Notes under the pieces: model-generated
Seen by the model: the letters and a program-made list of their open reading frames with translations, nothing else
Database searches by the model: none
Told to the model about the DNA's origin: nothing
Shown here: positions 1-14,500 of the stretch, piece after piece
How the letters are laid out: every line of letters starts with the position of its first letter
Numbering within the stretch: the stretch's first letter is position 1
Translations under genes and position numbers: made by a program
Source of the DNA: Conus ventricosus
Taxonomy: Eukaryota; Mollusca; Gastropoda; Neogastropoda; Conidae
Length of the DNA stretch: 64,000 bases
Direction of reading: 5' to 3'
NCBI GenBank assembly: GCA_018398815.1
Contig: CM031596.1
Location: forward strand, 60,886,346-60,950,345

Positions 1-1689
1 ATAAATTTATTTTCTTCACTGATGACATTCGCCGAGTGTGCCGCTGCTTGATGAACACCTTAGGATGACATAATCCCGTTCTAACAAAGAGCACATGCGT
101 GAGACGTTTCACCAATGCTACAAGCTGGGCTGTCACACTGGCGAGTGTGTCTCGGCTGTCCAAAACCTTGCTAGGAGCTGGAACAGCCACTCAATCTTTT
201 CACGACAGAAATCTGCTTTCTGGCTCCCTAGGATGGAATCATCTGAAAAAGTGCAATAAACTTGCAATCTGTGAGCAGCTGCAGGAAAAGCGAGGGGGGG
301 GGGGGGGGGGGGGGGGGGGTAATTTTTGCAATCATAAGGGCGACAAGTGTGTACCGAAGAAATCAACTTTACCGCGTAGATAGAGATCTGTCACCATCAT
401 TCATGAATATGGAAGATTCAAGGCACACTGGCACCTTGAGAGAGAGAGCGAGAGCCGAAAGAGAGAGAGAGAGAGTGTCACTGTGTGTGTGTGTGTGCAC
501 AGAACAACACATTCTGAGAGACGACGTGATTGAATGCACTGACGACATAATGTGTGTGTGTGTGTGTGTATGAGAGAGAGAGAGCGAGAGAGAGAGAGAG
601 AGCGTGCTTATTAATACTTAAAAGTTTAAATATTTCAGTCCATGATTCTTGGGGTTGACATATCCGTGCATACGAGTTTAAGTGTATTTCATGTGTGATG
701 GAAGTTTCAATTTCATCAAGGAGGCGTCACTGCGTGCGGGCTAGTCCATATACGCTACACCACGTGCGCTAAGGTTTTAGACCACACTACGCATGATTTG
801 AAGCTGATGGATAAATGAATTAACAACAAAAATGAGACAATTGAAGAAGAGAGTCTCGTGGCTATGACTCAGCAATGTCTGACCTATGTGGGGCCTGAAA
901 TGTGTATAGCCTGCCAGCAGCTCCACATACAAAGGCGCTTCCAATAATAGAATTATGTCGTTTGTCCTGGGGAGTTTGTTTTGGCCTGTTTTTCTTTCTT
1001 TTCTTTTCTTTTCTTTTCTTTTTTTTTTCTTCGCCCCTCAAGATTGAATAATCTTCGACAAGTCGATTTTCTTCGCCCTCAAGTGTAAAATTAGAAAGAA
1101 CTTGAAGAAGAAGAAGACAGCCTGTCTGAGCATATCTCTACAGCAGTGGTAAGGAATCCAGATCCCTAAAATATGGACATCATCATACACTTTGTCTGCT
1201 TAGAATTCACGTCAAATCTGAGAAGAGGACAAAAATCATACATATTTCATTTATCTACTTCTTTGATTTTAACACCATTGATGTAGAACCAACACCATTA
1301 GTGTAGAACCAACACCACTGATGTAGAACCCTTGGGTGGAAACTAATTTTTACCATATTACCCACAGGGAGTTTGTTTTCACTGGCGATTGTTAGTTTGT
1401 CTGTCTGTCAGCAATATTGAAAAACTAACGAACCCAGGCCTATTACAAAACTTGCTTGTTGAAATTGTGGAAAGTAGCTCAAGGACGAACCAATAAAATC
1501 ATATTTTAGTGGAGATCTGTGCTGCGGATCCGGATCGACGAGCAGGTATGCGATCCTTCAGTTTGATCTCAGCAGGGGTCTGTGCTCTCCTTCGTGATTC
1601 TTTATGTTCTCCCTTGACTCCGTGGGAAGTCACTGGGATATTGATGATGAAGGACAGTTCACCAGGATCCTCCAGTTCTGTTGGTTGTA
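1..1689. other. Intergenic, no gene seen
   Basis: No coherent coding sequence is visible on either strand. The stretch holds a poly(G) run (about 291-319), GA-rich and GT-rich microsatellites (about 438-605), a CTTTT-type tract (about 998-1030) and a short triplicated phrase of about 21 bp around 1270-1330 built on 'aaccaacaccat'. The small open frames here are made of these simple repeats and are rejected as genes. Confidence 0.7.
438..605. repeat. GA/GT microsatellite cluster
   Basis: Alternating GAGAGA and GTGTGT blocks separated by about 90 bp of unique sequence. Simple sequence repeat seen directly; no coding role. Confidence 0.9.
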
Positions 1690-2880
1690 TGCCAAAGTCT
1701 GGGTCTCTGTAAATGTTTTCCCTGTCCACTCCGCAATATTGTCACTCTATCCTTTTCTTTTTCTTCTTTCCGTCCCCTTCCTTCAACATTTCCTTGAAAA
1801 ATTGTTTTACCAGGGGCACTGGATCGTGTTACATGTTCATATCAACGTAATTGTCTTTTCTTGGGTGTACCTTCTGATAGTTCGTTTTGCTTGGTGACTG
1901 TGGTATGATTAGTACAGCTGATGTTCAGTGTCTTTCACTAACATATCATTTCCTCGGCTTGGATGATTCTTTCCGGGTGCGCTGCGATTCCCATGCATAC
2001 AGGAAGATGGAATATACCAGCACACACAGGAGCTTGGCCTTGTGTTTCATACAGATGTTCTTGTCCTTCCGTGCAGGTTTTCATCCGAATGGTGCTTTGG
2101 TGGTCTTTGCTATCTTTGAGAGGAATTCTGGTTTAGATCCCCAACTGCTGATGATAAATCCAAGATAAGGTAATCACCTGTTGAACAGTTTATAAATTCT
2201 GACCACGTACAGTACCGATGGTGGTATTGTGGCTGGCCATCGACTTGGTCTTCTAGGCGCTGATTTTCATGCCACATCTTGTTGAAGTATCATCCAGTCG
2301 TTCAACAAGCTCGGTGAGTTCTTGTTCACAGCCTAACGGACCATTGATGTCATCTGCACGAAGATCTGTGATGGTTCGTCCTCCAATGCTGACTGTGCTA
2401 ACATGCTATTCAAGTATAGCAGTCATAATGCGTTCCAGGAATATGCTGGAAAGTGAGGTAGATAAGAAGCAGCCCTGACGTACTCCAACTGCAGTACACA
2501 ACCATTCTCCGATAGCAGCCTGTATGAGCACGGCACCAGTCGCTTTGCAGAACAGTTGCTGGATGGTTTTGATAAGCTTCTGCCCAGTGTTAATATTTTT
2601 CATTGTGCCCCAAAGCACATCCTGCCAGACACCGTTGAACACCTTTTTGAAGTCTATGAAGACGTGGTAGAACTCCCTCTGATGCTGGAACTGTTTTTTC
2701 GCAAAGGGGGCGAGATCTAAGATCCATTCAGTTGTACTTCTGCCTTTGCGGAATCCAGCCTGTTCTTCGGGAATAATGGTATATGTTTGCTGTTGCAATC
2801 TATTCCGAATGACTTCGTGCAACACTTCGTTGCGGCAAAGCCGATTAAGCTTCTAATGCGGTAGTTCTGGCACTTTAGGA
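1690..2880 (-). pseudogene. Decayed non-LTR retrotransposon reverse transcriptase
   Basis: The minus strand encodes a reverse transcriptase of an endonuclease-type LINE, broken by frameshifts and stops. An open piece (2825-2406) shows EEQAGFRKGRSTTEWI, then FIDFKKVFN (usual FIDFKKAFD, so the catalytic-motif Asp is changed) and VGVRQGCFLS. The next frame (about 2400-2220) shows GGRTITDLRADDINGPLG, where the YADD/FADD box reads RADD, followed by a thumb-like ELVERLDDTSTRCGMKISA. Further down (about 2190-1930) YLG, GSKPEFLSKIAKTT and LVYSIFLYAWES match the C-terminal domain order of this family, and about 1800-1690 carries a basic QGNVEGRGRKKKKKR-like tail. The 5' endonuclease half is absent. 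Old, inactive copy. Confidence 0.85.
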
Positions 2881-2937
2881 GATTTCATTTCTGTTGATCA
2901 ATGACAACTGCCTGTCATCTTCTGAATAGCCATTCCA

Positions 2938-3171
2938 CACACACATATAAGCTTACACAAGCGCGCGCGCACGCAAAACACACGACACACAATCACGCAT
3001 GCGCACATACACACACGCAAGCACAAACACATTCCGATGCACACATGCGCGCACACACGCACACACAACCGCGCGTGTGCACATGCACACACATGCACAC
3101 GAGCGTGCGCGCGCACACGCGCACACACACACACACACATGCACGCACGCGCACGGACGCACGCATACACA

Positions 3172-3252
<81 letters not shown>
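2938..3252. repeat. CA microsatellite, long
   Basis: Imperfect CA/CG-alternating dinucleotide tract followed by a nearly pure (AC)n run from about 3168 to 3251. All overlapping open frames encode His-Thr or Cys-Val dipeptide repeats and are artefacts of the microsatellite. Confidence 0.95.
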
Positions 3253-3524
3253 CTCTAGTAGCAGCGCAGACAACGATAGCCGAGTACTAACATCTGTCCA
3301 GCATGGTGGGCTAATGTGGAAGTCAGGTGTCTGCTAAATTGTGTCCAAGAGACCCTTGTCGTAAACCATGTCATTGTAGTTATTGATTTATTAATCCATT
3401 CAACTCAATCATACGCACGTTGGTTCATAGCTTAGCAGATGTATAGGTATATGGCCCAGTCCACACGCAGTGACACCCCATGAGAAAAACTGAAACTGTT
3501 CAAGTCCTTTACAATCTTAAAAGC

Positions 3525-3860
3525 TTTCTTTATGTTGATGTTGACTTGTACCCCCAGTTCTTACAGAACAGGAGTACTTTACAATGGGAACGAAGAAATG
3601 CTGTTTGTGTGTCTGTCTGTCTGTGTGTCTGTCCGTGGTCAAAATGTGTTCCACTCACTCCGGACAAATCTTCTGGGCCGATCTTTCTGAAAATTTGTAC
3701 GTATGTTCATTATGGGTCACGGATGATCCCCGATGTTTGATTTTACCAGAATAGACGTTACAAAACGGCAAATCACGGCCCAAACATTTTTTTTGGTTCT
3801 TTAGGGAAAATATCTCAAAAAGTCCCTTGTATTCAAGAAAACTGAGAGAATTTATATCCC
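3525..3860 (+). repeat. Dispersed repeat, copy 1 (palindrome-headed)
   Basis: Starts with a near-palindromic 30-mer (3548-3577: gtacccccagttc ... ggagtac), then a TGTC-type microsatellite, then 'ggtcaaaatgtgttccactc' and a 'gatctttctgaaaatttgta' segment. The same order and most of the same bases occur at 61498-61790. This is a multi-copy non-coding element; its class is not established. Confidence 0.75.
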
Positions 3861-6800
3861 TTTGCATCTTTTTTTTTCCATTTTACATTCCCCAATTTTG
3901 TCCGATCCCTTTTTCCCCTTGTTTTCCCTTCGTTTTTTCATGATTTTTTTTTTTCTTTGCAGGGTTTTACTCCCCCTTGGTCTTCGGGGATTTGGTTTGA
4001 AAAATCCTTGTAGTATTACCCATTTCCAAGATATTGCTCGAGACCAGGGCCGGGTTGATTTCCACTGCGTGTTGCTAAATTTCCTCTTCAAATTTCAGTC
4101 ATCACATGGTTAAAATTGTGTACGGAACCCTAAATTGACTTCTAAGAAAAGCAAAAGGGTTTTGAATTTTCCTCCAATGTCCGCTTTAAAATTTTTTCAG
4201 TGTGTCGGGATCTTTCGGGCATCTCAAGAATAAATTTACGGTTGTTTTTCGCTCTCCTCTTGTTTCTTCAAACGCCTTAAAACTTTCAGATGACAACGTT
4301 TGGTTACAATAAACATGGGCCCCGGGAAAAGTGTCCTTTTTTTGGTCTCTTTAAGCCTGTTTTTTAACCAACCCCAACCCCTTGAGGGGCCCACAAATTT
4401 GTCCCCCAAATATTGGGGCGTATTACCGGGCGTTTCCAACTAGTTTTGCAACATTTGTGTTCGCAAAAAAGTTGGGGTCTTAACCCCCCATTTTAATGAT
4501 ATGCATACTTTTGGGCAGTAAAAGGGTCACTTCCGGGGGAAACCAAAAAAAGTGTAAATCAAAAGGGCTGCCTTTCCGATCCGATGAGGAAAAATCTTGT
4601 TTCGATTTCGTTTTGTGCATGTCTATTGAATACATAGAAGAAGAAGAAGAGGGGGAAAAAGAGGAGGAGAAACCAAAACTGCCCAAAACTTCTGCAACCC
4701 CCCTGAATTTGGCGCGTCCCCTTCGCTCGTGCAAGAATTAGCTGAGCGGAAAAGCGGGTTTTTTTTCGTGTTTTTGTTCGCTTTCCCGGGTTTGTGTTTT
4801 CCCCATAGGGACCAAACTTGTTTTTTAATCATTTTTAAACGCCCCGTTCACTCAAGGTTACCAGATGGTTAAATAAAAAAATAAAAAAATAAAAAAAAAG
4901 GAATTACTTGATCTTTGTGAAAAATTTTGCCATCGGGTTTGCATACGTCTGTGTGTGTGTGGGTGTGTGTGGGTGGTGTCCCATTTGGGGTTTAATATGT
5001 TAATGAAAGCATGTTTTGGTGCATTTTTGTTAATTAAAAATTTGATTTGTGTGTGTTTGGGGTGTGATTGATGCAACGAAAACGTGTGTGTTACTTTGGG
5101 TTTAAATGTATTTTGGGGTTGTGCCTTTGTGTTATGTGTGTGGGTTTTAGGTGTGTATAAAATGCTTTGCCATTTTAAATTTGGGGTGTTTTATTTTTTT
5201 TGTAGGTTTTAATTTTATCTTTTAATTTTTTTTTAGTTTCAATTTTTTTGGTTTTCCCTCCCCTTTCACCCCCAAATATGGTAAGCGCTTGGGGCTTTAT
5301 TTGAATTAATTTCCCTTTAACCATGAAAGATGATTTTTTTTGGTTCATATTTCTTCAGAACTTTGATCATAATCGCTTAAAATTTTTTAGATGGAGAGAG
5401 AAAAGGGGGGGTGGGGGGGGGGGGGGAAGGAGAGAGGGGTAGAGTGAGAGAGGAGAGAGGAGGGGGGGGGGGGGGGAAAAAGGGGAGGGGGAAGAGAGAA
5501 GAGCCCAACTTGTCTCAATTTTTCGATTTTAAATTATTTAACCCATTGTTTTATTTTTTTTTTTTGGTTTAGAAATGCGGGCAAAAAAAGAAAAGGGGGG
5601 GAGGGGATGAGAGAGGGAAAGGGGAAGAGAGAGAGAGAGAGAGGGGGGAAAAAACAAGAGAGAGGAGAGAGAGAGAGAGGCGGGGGGGGTGAGGGAAAAA
5701 GAGGGGGGAAAAGAAGAGAGAGCCCAAAACTTGTCTGAACTTTTGATTTTTGGAAATTTTAATCGTTTTTTTGGTTTTGTTTTTTGTTGTTGGTTTTTTT
5801 AAAAAACCGGCGGGTGCTGGCAAAAATTTGGGGGAAAGTACTACAAATCTTTTGGCTCAGCGATGCCCTTTTTTTTCAAATATCTTGGTTTTCTCCATCA
5901 TGCAAATCAGTCTCTATTTTAAAAGGGAAAGAATAGGGGAATTTATTATGCTTTTTTGAAAAACCCTTTTGATTTTTTTTTCAGGACCCAAAATTTTTGC
6001 AAAAATTTCTTGCGCATGAGGGGCCCCAAACTTTTGATGAGTGCCCCCACGGGTTGGGCCCTTTTAAACCTCAAACGGAAAACCAACTAAAAAAAGAGAA
6101 TTGCACCCGAAAGCCCCCTTGCATTTAAACCCCTGAGTTTCCTAGCGCAAGGTTTGTGTTTTTATTTCTTAAAAAACAGGATTTTGCTGGGGGGAAATTT
6201 CTTTTTGTTTTAAAGAGCAGATATTCAAGAAAAAAAAAAAAACTTTTTTAAAAGGCCAAATTTTTCTTATTTCAAATTTGTTCTGAATAAATAAACTTAA
6301 ATTTGGGTTTGTTTCTTTTTCCCTAAATTGAACAGCTAAAAGAAAGAATAGTTTCTTGTGAAATGTGTGTGGGTGTGTGTGTGTGTGGGGTGTTTTGTGT
6401 GTGGGTGTGTGTGCGCGCGCGCGGGGCATCGGCGTGGGTGTGTGTGTGGTGTATGCATGTGTATCCCAAAAGTAAAAAAACAGTTTTGGTTGAAATGGGT
6501 TTATTATGTTTACACTAAAGATCCCTTTAAAAGAATGTTGACTTTTTTTGCCCTTTGGCCCTTTGAGGGTTTGACCTTAAAGCCCAAATTTTTTGGGAGC
6601 TCTTGAAAAAGACTATAATTATATATTAGAGGGTGCTTCTAGATCAAAATATTCTTTTTTACTTTTTTTAAAAGAAAAACATTCTTTTACTTCATGAGTT
6701 TTTGCGTTTTTTGTGCAATTTTTCTAAAAAATACAAGTTGTATTTTTTGGGGCCCCTTTTCCCCAATTGTTAACAAAATATCGACAAAAAACCCACCCAA

Positions 6801-8484
6801 AATCCAGCTTTAAAAAAGGTCACAATAAAAATCACACAGAACACGGGTTTCCTTTAAATGATTTTTTTGAAAAGCTACTTTCAAACCCAAAAATTCAAAC
6901 TTTTAAGAAATTTTGCCCACAAAAATGAATTTAAAAAGGGGGATTTTTAAAAATTTTTTTTATGCCCACCCCCACTGATCCAGGTTTCAGGAGGGGTAAA
7001 CCCATAAAATTTTTTGGGTTGGGTTTGTTTTTTTTTTTAAGTGTCATTGCTTTTTTTCAGGGGGGGGCCCAAAAACGCATCAAAGTTCTTTCTGTTCCCC
7101 CCTTCCTGTGCCGACTTGGGTACCTTTTTCCCCGACAAAATTGGGAAACCCAAACTATGCGGGTTCTTGAAGGACATTTTACCAAAGGGAAATTTTTTAT
7201 TATTTCCATGTAAAAAAAAATTTTTCAATGCGTACATTTTTAATTTTTGTTGCAAAAAGTGACCGTGCAGGGGGAAAAACTTTAAAATAGTCAATTTTTT
7301 ACACTTCAAGATCCCAACCCAAAAAACCAGTCAAAATTGAAAAATAATCAACTTTTGGGTTTTTTATAAAAATTTCGATTCAATGATTTCTTTTCTACAT
7401 ATTCACAAAGTCCAACACTTTTAATTTCCAAAGATTATGAAAAAAACCAAAATGTTTTTTATAATTTTGTATCCATGTATCTCACAAATAGTTGTGTTTG
7501 CTTTGTTTTTTAAAAACTGTATAATTTTTTTCCCCAAAAAAAAATTTAAATTGGGTCATTTTTTTTGCATCTTTTTTCGCATTTTTTTAAAAAGTTTTTT
7601 CAAATTGCAAAAATTCTCAATTTCTAAAAACCTTCTGCAGTTACACAAAAAAACTTTCATCAAAATTACCCTTATGAAAGTGAAAACTTTTGGGGGACTT
7701 AATATTTTTGCTTCAGAAAATAAAAATTCAGAAATACAACATAAAAAAGCAGGGTTTTTGAACAGCCCACATTTTCGGGAAATTAAAATTTTTTTGTTCA
7801 ATTTCATATATAAAAAATTTCCCAGCTTTCCCCGTTTTTTTTTTTGGACACCCCCTTCACCTATTTTTTTCCTCTGCACTCCATAGTTCGGGGATCCTTT
7901 GTTCTTAAACCCGTGAACCTTCATTTTCCCATTTCGGGACCACATATAAATTTACTATTTTTTTAAATAATGAACAGAAAAATTTCCCAAAATAAAATAA
8001 ATTAAAAGGACAAAAAAACATGCAGGCATAAAAAAAAAAAATTTTAAACCATGAAAAAGCCCTTCGACAACAAGCTATTTTGAAGAGCGGCAGACATGCC
8101 CATTTCCTTTTAAAAATTTCCTTTTTTTTATGTCTTGAGTGTCCCCCACTTTTCCCATTAAACCCAATGGAAATTAAAAAAAGTCTTTTGAAAAAAAGTC
8201 CCCAACCCAAACCTCAAAACCCTTTTGGGTCACATAAAATTTAAAAATTGCAGTAAAAACAAAGTGGGGGAAGGTGTTTTTTGGCCACAATTTTTCTCTC
8301 CAAAATACTGCATATTGTTTAAATTTAGCCCCAATGAAAAAATTCTCCCAGATTTTGTTCAAATTGGTAAAGTTTTTTTTAAATTTGTTTTCATGGGGCC
8401 CTAAAAAAAAAACCCCAAAAAACAGAAAAAACCGGTACATTTTCCTAAACAAGGGACACAAAAAGGATATGTAGGTTTGTGGCT

Positions 8485-8547
<63 letters not shown>

Positions 8548-11500
8548 AAATAAGGGGAAAAAAGTTAAATTTTTTTTTTGTAATAAAAACCCCAAAAATT
8601 TACTAAAAATTTTAAATAATTTAATTTTTTGGCGTTTAATTTTAAAAAAGCCTAACGCTTACAAATATAAAAGAGTTTAATAAAGACAAAAGTAATCAGT
8701 TAAAAAAAAATAGGGTAAAGACACAGGTCTGTCCCAACCCAATCACACGCACACACCGAGCGCAACGTGAAAATAAGCAGACTTTCCCCCACAAAAACCA
8801 AAACACAAAACACACACACACACACAGTGATTGAGTAAAACAAATAAAATAGGGGGGGAGAAGCAATTGGAAAGAAGTGGATCAGGGGGGGAAAAGGGAG
8901 AAGTTTTAAGTGAGGTTTTGCTAAAAAAATTTTGGGAAGGTGGGGATAAATTGGTTCATAAAAAAAGGCCGAAACCCAAAAAAACCCCATAGCCCCAGGA
9001 GACAATATTTATTAAATTTAGCATCCTTTTCCTGATGGGGGCCCAAGGAAAGCCCGGGTTTTTCAATGCCCCGTGTTTTATCTGGGGGCGCCGCCTCTCA
9101 CTTTTGATCTTTTTAAATTTTCTTTCACCCAAATTCATCGCAAAATGATAGCCCTCCCTCCTTGTTTTCCCTCGCGTCCTTAATCGATTTGGGTAGGCCC
9201 CGGGCTTCCCATGCGCCTGCCCCTTTTGGGGAAAATCAAGGCAGGTTCAGGTCGCTTTCTTTTCCCCAAAAACCCCCCCGGGGGTCTTTTGGGGGAGGGT
9301 TGCTTGGGGGAGGAAAGTAGGTGACTGTGGTGGAGGGGGCTGCAACAAGGGGCGGGCGCTGCTCGTGTGGGGTTTTCCGCAGTGGGGATGCCCTTCCCCC
9401 AAAACAATGCCAAAGATATGGGAAAGGGTAGAGCCACTACCTGGCTCCAACTGCCCCCTCACGCACGCTTCTGTTTAGTTCAGCGATGTCAGTACCCGAA
9501 TCAAAGTTTCCCCGGGCCCGCAAACCAAAAAAAGCAAAAATTTTTGGGATGTTTTGGGCATTTTAGGTAAGGGGTCTTGTTTTGTCTTTTTTTAAGCTGT
9601 AAAATGAACAAAAATGCCAAGCTAAATAAATTTTCTCACAGTTATTCACCTTTTTGACCGTGAGCTTGACCCCCAATTTTATGACCCTTTAACCGTGACT
9701 TAAAAAAGGCCCATTTTTTCATGCAATCAGTTTAGGAGACAGACGAAATAGTCCAAGGCTTTTTCCCATTTTTAAAGTAGTACCCAAGTATAAAAAAAGG
9801 GCATGTTTTAAATTTAAAAAAAAAAAAAAATAAAAGATATAAAAATTAAAAGGAAAAATTTTTTCCCCGAAACTTCAAAATTTTTTGGGCTTATTTCAGA
9901 TGCCCCAAAAAAGAAGGAAAAAATGGGAAATGATTCAGGACCCAAATTCTTCCCAAATGGAATTTTCCCCAAAAGTCTTGGGCAAAGGAGGGAAGCACAT
10001 CCCAATTCAATGCCCTCGCAATGGGGGATCACAGTTTTACAACTACCATGGGTTTCCAGCAATTTTGCTTTTGTCTGGTGGGTGCCACAAAACAAAAATT
10101 TTTGACTTTGAAGTGGGAGCACCTGGGAAAAGTTGGGGACCCCCACAATTTTGGAACCATCTAAACTGAAGAGGAGCCTTGAGGGGCAAAATCTGCAAGC
10201 ACCCCCCGGGGGGGTCCCCTACCCGGAACCAAAGTCCAAATACCAAGTCTCATAGTTTGGGCCCACCCCTGCCTTTGCTTTTCTCACTCCCCAACCCCCA
10301 TGAAACCATACCCAGAAGAGGCCCTTGATCACGGCAAGAAATCCTTTAACTACCGATTTAGCAAGCTCGCGATTGTGAGAATGGGATTTGGGACTTGGTT
10401 GTCCCGGTTTTTGGGAAAATTTCAACAAGGCCCGGGAAAAAAACCCCAAAGCAAGTCAAGAAATTGTGCTTCCCCCCCCCCGCCCCCCCGCCCTTTTCAC
10501 AACTTTCTGAGAGAGTGCAAGTTTAGCATTAAATTTTGGTGCCCGCAGCTGTTGGGCCATGAACAAGGTCCAAACCATGAGGGGTTTTTGCCAGGGGCCC
10601 TTGGGAGGGAACCAGAAAGCACAATTGCTTGGGTTGATGCCAAAAACAGGGAGGTCTCATCAGCAGTATGCAAGTGGCACAAAAGTTTTGGGTTCCCCCA
10701 AAAATACTTTGCGGGGAGAAAGGGGAGTGCTTGGCAAAAAGCCAAAAAGTTTTCACTAGAAAAAATTTTTGTCGAAATTTAGGGTGTTGTTTGGGGAGGG
10801 GGGCGGGGGGAAAGAAGCTGGAGAGAAGCAGAAAGGAAGGGAGGTGCTTTTCCACAGGGATCCAATAGACATATTTTTTTACATGTGTGTGCCCGATTTG
10901 GAAATAAGTAGGGGGAACAAGTTTTCAAAGTATATTCTAATTACAAAACTTATATGCTTCCCCTGGGAAAGGGGGGGGGGGAATTTGGGGGGGGAGGGGG
11001 GGGGGGGTTAAAGGATGTTTGGAAGAGTGGAAAAAAAATTTTAGAAAAGTGGGAGGGTTTTAAACCCAAAAATGAAAATTTTCCAGTACTTAAAAAGACA
11101 AAACCCCTTCTAAAAAAAAGAATTTTGACGAAATAACTAACACTGAATGAAAAAAGGCCCCCACATTTGTGGCTCGTTTTTCTGCAGGGGGCATGCTCAG
11201 TTAAATATGTCCTTTCTTCAGTGTTATGTTAATTTAATCAAATTTTTTTGGGTTTTGGGGGGGATTTTGTCGTTGTTTTGTTTTTTTTTTTTTAAAAATT
11301 TTTTAACTTAGAGAAAATGTGACCCCTTTTTTTAAAATTTTGTTTAACAAATTTTTTTGGAAATTTTTGACCTAACCCCCAACCCTTTAAACCCCTTTTC
11401 AAATGCCGTAAAAAAACTGAGTGGACGGGGAATGCCCAGGAATGTTTTAAAAATGTGTGATTTCCCCTTTCATGTCTGTTAGCGACATAAACATTTAGTA

Positions 11501-14500
11501 TGTACCTTTTCATTTATTGGTTTTGGGTTTTTTTTTTAGTCTATTTCTTGTGTTTAGCAGTTTTTTTTTTTTAAAAAAAGTCATTTTTGAGAAAAAAATT
11601 TTGAATTTCAGAAAAAATACCCCGTTTCCCGATTTCGCCCAAAAAAACATTTTTGGAAAAAAATGCCTTGCATAAAAAAAATAAAGGAAAGCTTTGAAAC
11701 TTAAACAGCTGGGTTTTTGTGGGTTTTTTTTTGAAAACAACAAAGATCAAACAAAATTTTTTCATTTGAAACCCGTCAAATTTTTTTTTTTTTACAAAAA
11801 TTTAAATTTTCTAAAACCAAGCGAAACAGCCCGGGAACCCTTTTGTGGGGGAAAAAGGTTCGGTCCGTAGGGAATTTAGATGTTAATGGTTTACAAAAAG
11901 AAAAAGCATTTTTTTTTATCTAAGTAATAACCATTTTTAATAAGGACCACAGGAATTTTTACAGAAGTATTTTGCGCATAACAGGGGGAAAATTTTTTAA
12001 AAAATTTCCCCCACCAAAAAATCCACCTTTAAAAAAATAAATTTTTTCCAAGTAGCCTGACATAGAAGACCCAAAACAAAATTTTTTCCCAAAGAAAAAA
12101 AAAAAAATATATGGTGAAAAACGGGGGCACGTAGAAATTTGGGGGGGTTTTTTGTCCTTAGTAAAGTCAACGCATACTTACAAAAAACTCATCTTCCGGG
12201 GGATCACCAGGGGGACTGGGTCGCTGTCACTGGCTCCCATCATACTGTGTTGAGCCAGGAAGCCATTAAACTGGTGGAAAAGGGTTCCCCCAGGGCCCCT
12301 TGTTCCCCGACTTTGGCCCCTTTTCCCAAAAACCCACTTTCCGGGGCCTTAAGGGAAAAGGGCTTTGGGGTGTTGAAATTTTTCCCTTTACAGCGCTGCC
12401 CAAAAAAAAATTAATCTTTAAATGACCCTTTTAAAGTGAATATTAAAAAAGCGCGTACTCCCCCAATGCCTAACAAAGAACATTAAAAAATTTTTAACCT
12501 TAAAGGGCGAAGCATGAAAACCCCACAAGCATACCCCTCCACCAAAATCGCCCCATATATTCACGCACACACACAGTTACCACACCCCACAAAGGGTCTG
12601 TACAAAATTAAAGAATTTTTCACATTTATCATTACCCCTCTTTTTTACTATCTCACTCTCTTCTTCCCCCCCCCCTTGCAAAGGTAACTGCCCAAAAGTA
12701 AACAATAATAATGTGTTTTACTCTTTTCTTTGTATCCGACTTTAACTGGTACACTATAGTCAAAGCCAACCATCTTATAAACCCAAATTTTAATTTTGGG
12801 TAAAAAAAAAATTTTTTAAAATTAATGTCATATACTCATAGACAACCTTTCCCGTTGATTCATTTTTTCCCCCCAAAACAAACACTAAAATTTCAAAACC
12901 CTTTTGGGAAAAAAATCCCGGGAAAAAACATACGCACACAGCCCTACATTTCCCTGTGCACATGATTTTTTAAATATAAGAAGCTGCAATTTCTTTATTT
13001 TGACAAATAAAATTTAATGCTTTTTTTCAAAACATTAAAAAGCTTTACAATTTTAGCAAAATCCACATATAATGGGGAGGATCCACCACGCACGCACACA
13101 CACAACACGCATGCACAAAAATACTTCAAAGCATAAACATTTTAAACAAAAAACCCCTCATTTAAAGCCACTCATGAATAAGGCATATTTATACCCCATT
13201 TGGGGCACTTTTTTAAAAATTACATGCACACCAAAAAACATTTCAGCACTCCCCGCCCGACTTTTTCTAGATGTACAAATGCAAAAAACACACAAACGTG
13301 ACCCCAAAACCCCCAAACATATAGCATGGAGCAGGGGCACACACACAAATGTACACATACACTCAATGACTCACACGGCAACAAATGTTAGAAATCTACA
13401 GCTTTCTTTTTTACAACTAGGGGCCCCGAAATTTGCTACTTCCCCCTCTCGCACAAATGGGCCTGGGTGAGCGTTTGCAACATCGAATTTCTTATTTGAC
13501 GTCATACGCCTTTCAAAATTGGAAAAAAACGCCCTTTTCTTTTTCTCATGTTTTTTTTGCGAGTGTGGCAGTGATTACGACGGATCTGGAAAAAGATAAC
13601 AACAGTTGCAGGGACCCCCCACACTTTTACCAGGTTTTTTTTTCCAGCCCTTGGGCCCAAAAGTGTTTGTGATCTTCTTCAAGGCAGCAAGCCTGGAAAT
13701 TTTTTTTTTCGTAAAGGGGATCTTTTACCCCCACAAGCCGGGAAACTGGCCCCCAAAAGGGCCCATGGAAAGGGGCTCGTGGTTTTCGGAGTCGGTGTCG
13801 AGTTGTAAAAACCGCCATGATTTTTGGGTTTTAGGGGCGGGGGGGGGGGATCGGCTGCAAATTTATTGACCAATGAACACGCCCGCAACCCAAAGTTGCC
13901 CGAGCACAAACTGCAAACCCAAAACAGTTTCGGGAAATGTTGGGCAACAAAGGTTTTTGGGGGCTCCCCCAACACATTAGCGCGGTTTTTAAATTCGTAA
14001 CAGTTTTAAGTGTTGGGCAAAAAAATGGTTTCTCAAGCAATTTTGTTGGCTTGGTTAAGAACGGCCTTTTAAAGCTAGACTTGGAAAAAAGGTTTTTTTA
14101 TGAGGTACAGCTATCTTTGGTTTTTGGTATTGGAAAAACCCTTTGGGGAGGCCATTCCATCCCGGGGTGCTTTTTTGCTTACCAAGAGTTTGTAAAAAAA
14201 CAAAAACATTCTGGCGACTAAAATTTTTGGCAGGTTTTGCCTTCTGTCAACGGGGATTCAACACAAAATTTTTCCCAAGGGCCATTGGGGGTTTGCATCT
14301 GCCCATCTTGCCATTCCAATCACCTGAAGGATGGGAAAGTCTCCCCTTACAAAAAAAGAAAAAAAAAAAAAAAAAGAAAAAAAAAAAATTTTGGGAGGTC
14401 CCCCCAGATTGTTTTAATGGGGGACTTATAATAATTCCCCTTTTTTTAAAATGTTTCAGTTTTTTGCTGCAGTCCCCCACCTTTTCTCACTGTTTTGCTT

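Noticed and set aside
2893..3337. Several open frames of 70-130 codons with His-Thr or Cys-Val repeats
   Set aside because: They are translations of the CA microsatellite on both strands and in several frames.
7437..7945. Open frames of 149 and 129 codons on opposite strands
   Set aside because: They overlap each other, consist mostly of Phe, Lys, Ile and Asn from T and A runs, and show no domain.
8401..8680. Poly-Pro/poly-Gly proteins
   Set aside because: Direct translation of the 57-base C run.
10300..10782. Open frame of 160 codons
   Set aside because: It lies in the homopolymer block, with overlapping frames on the other strand and no recognisable motif or splice context.
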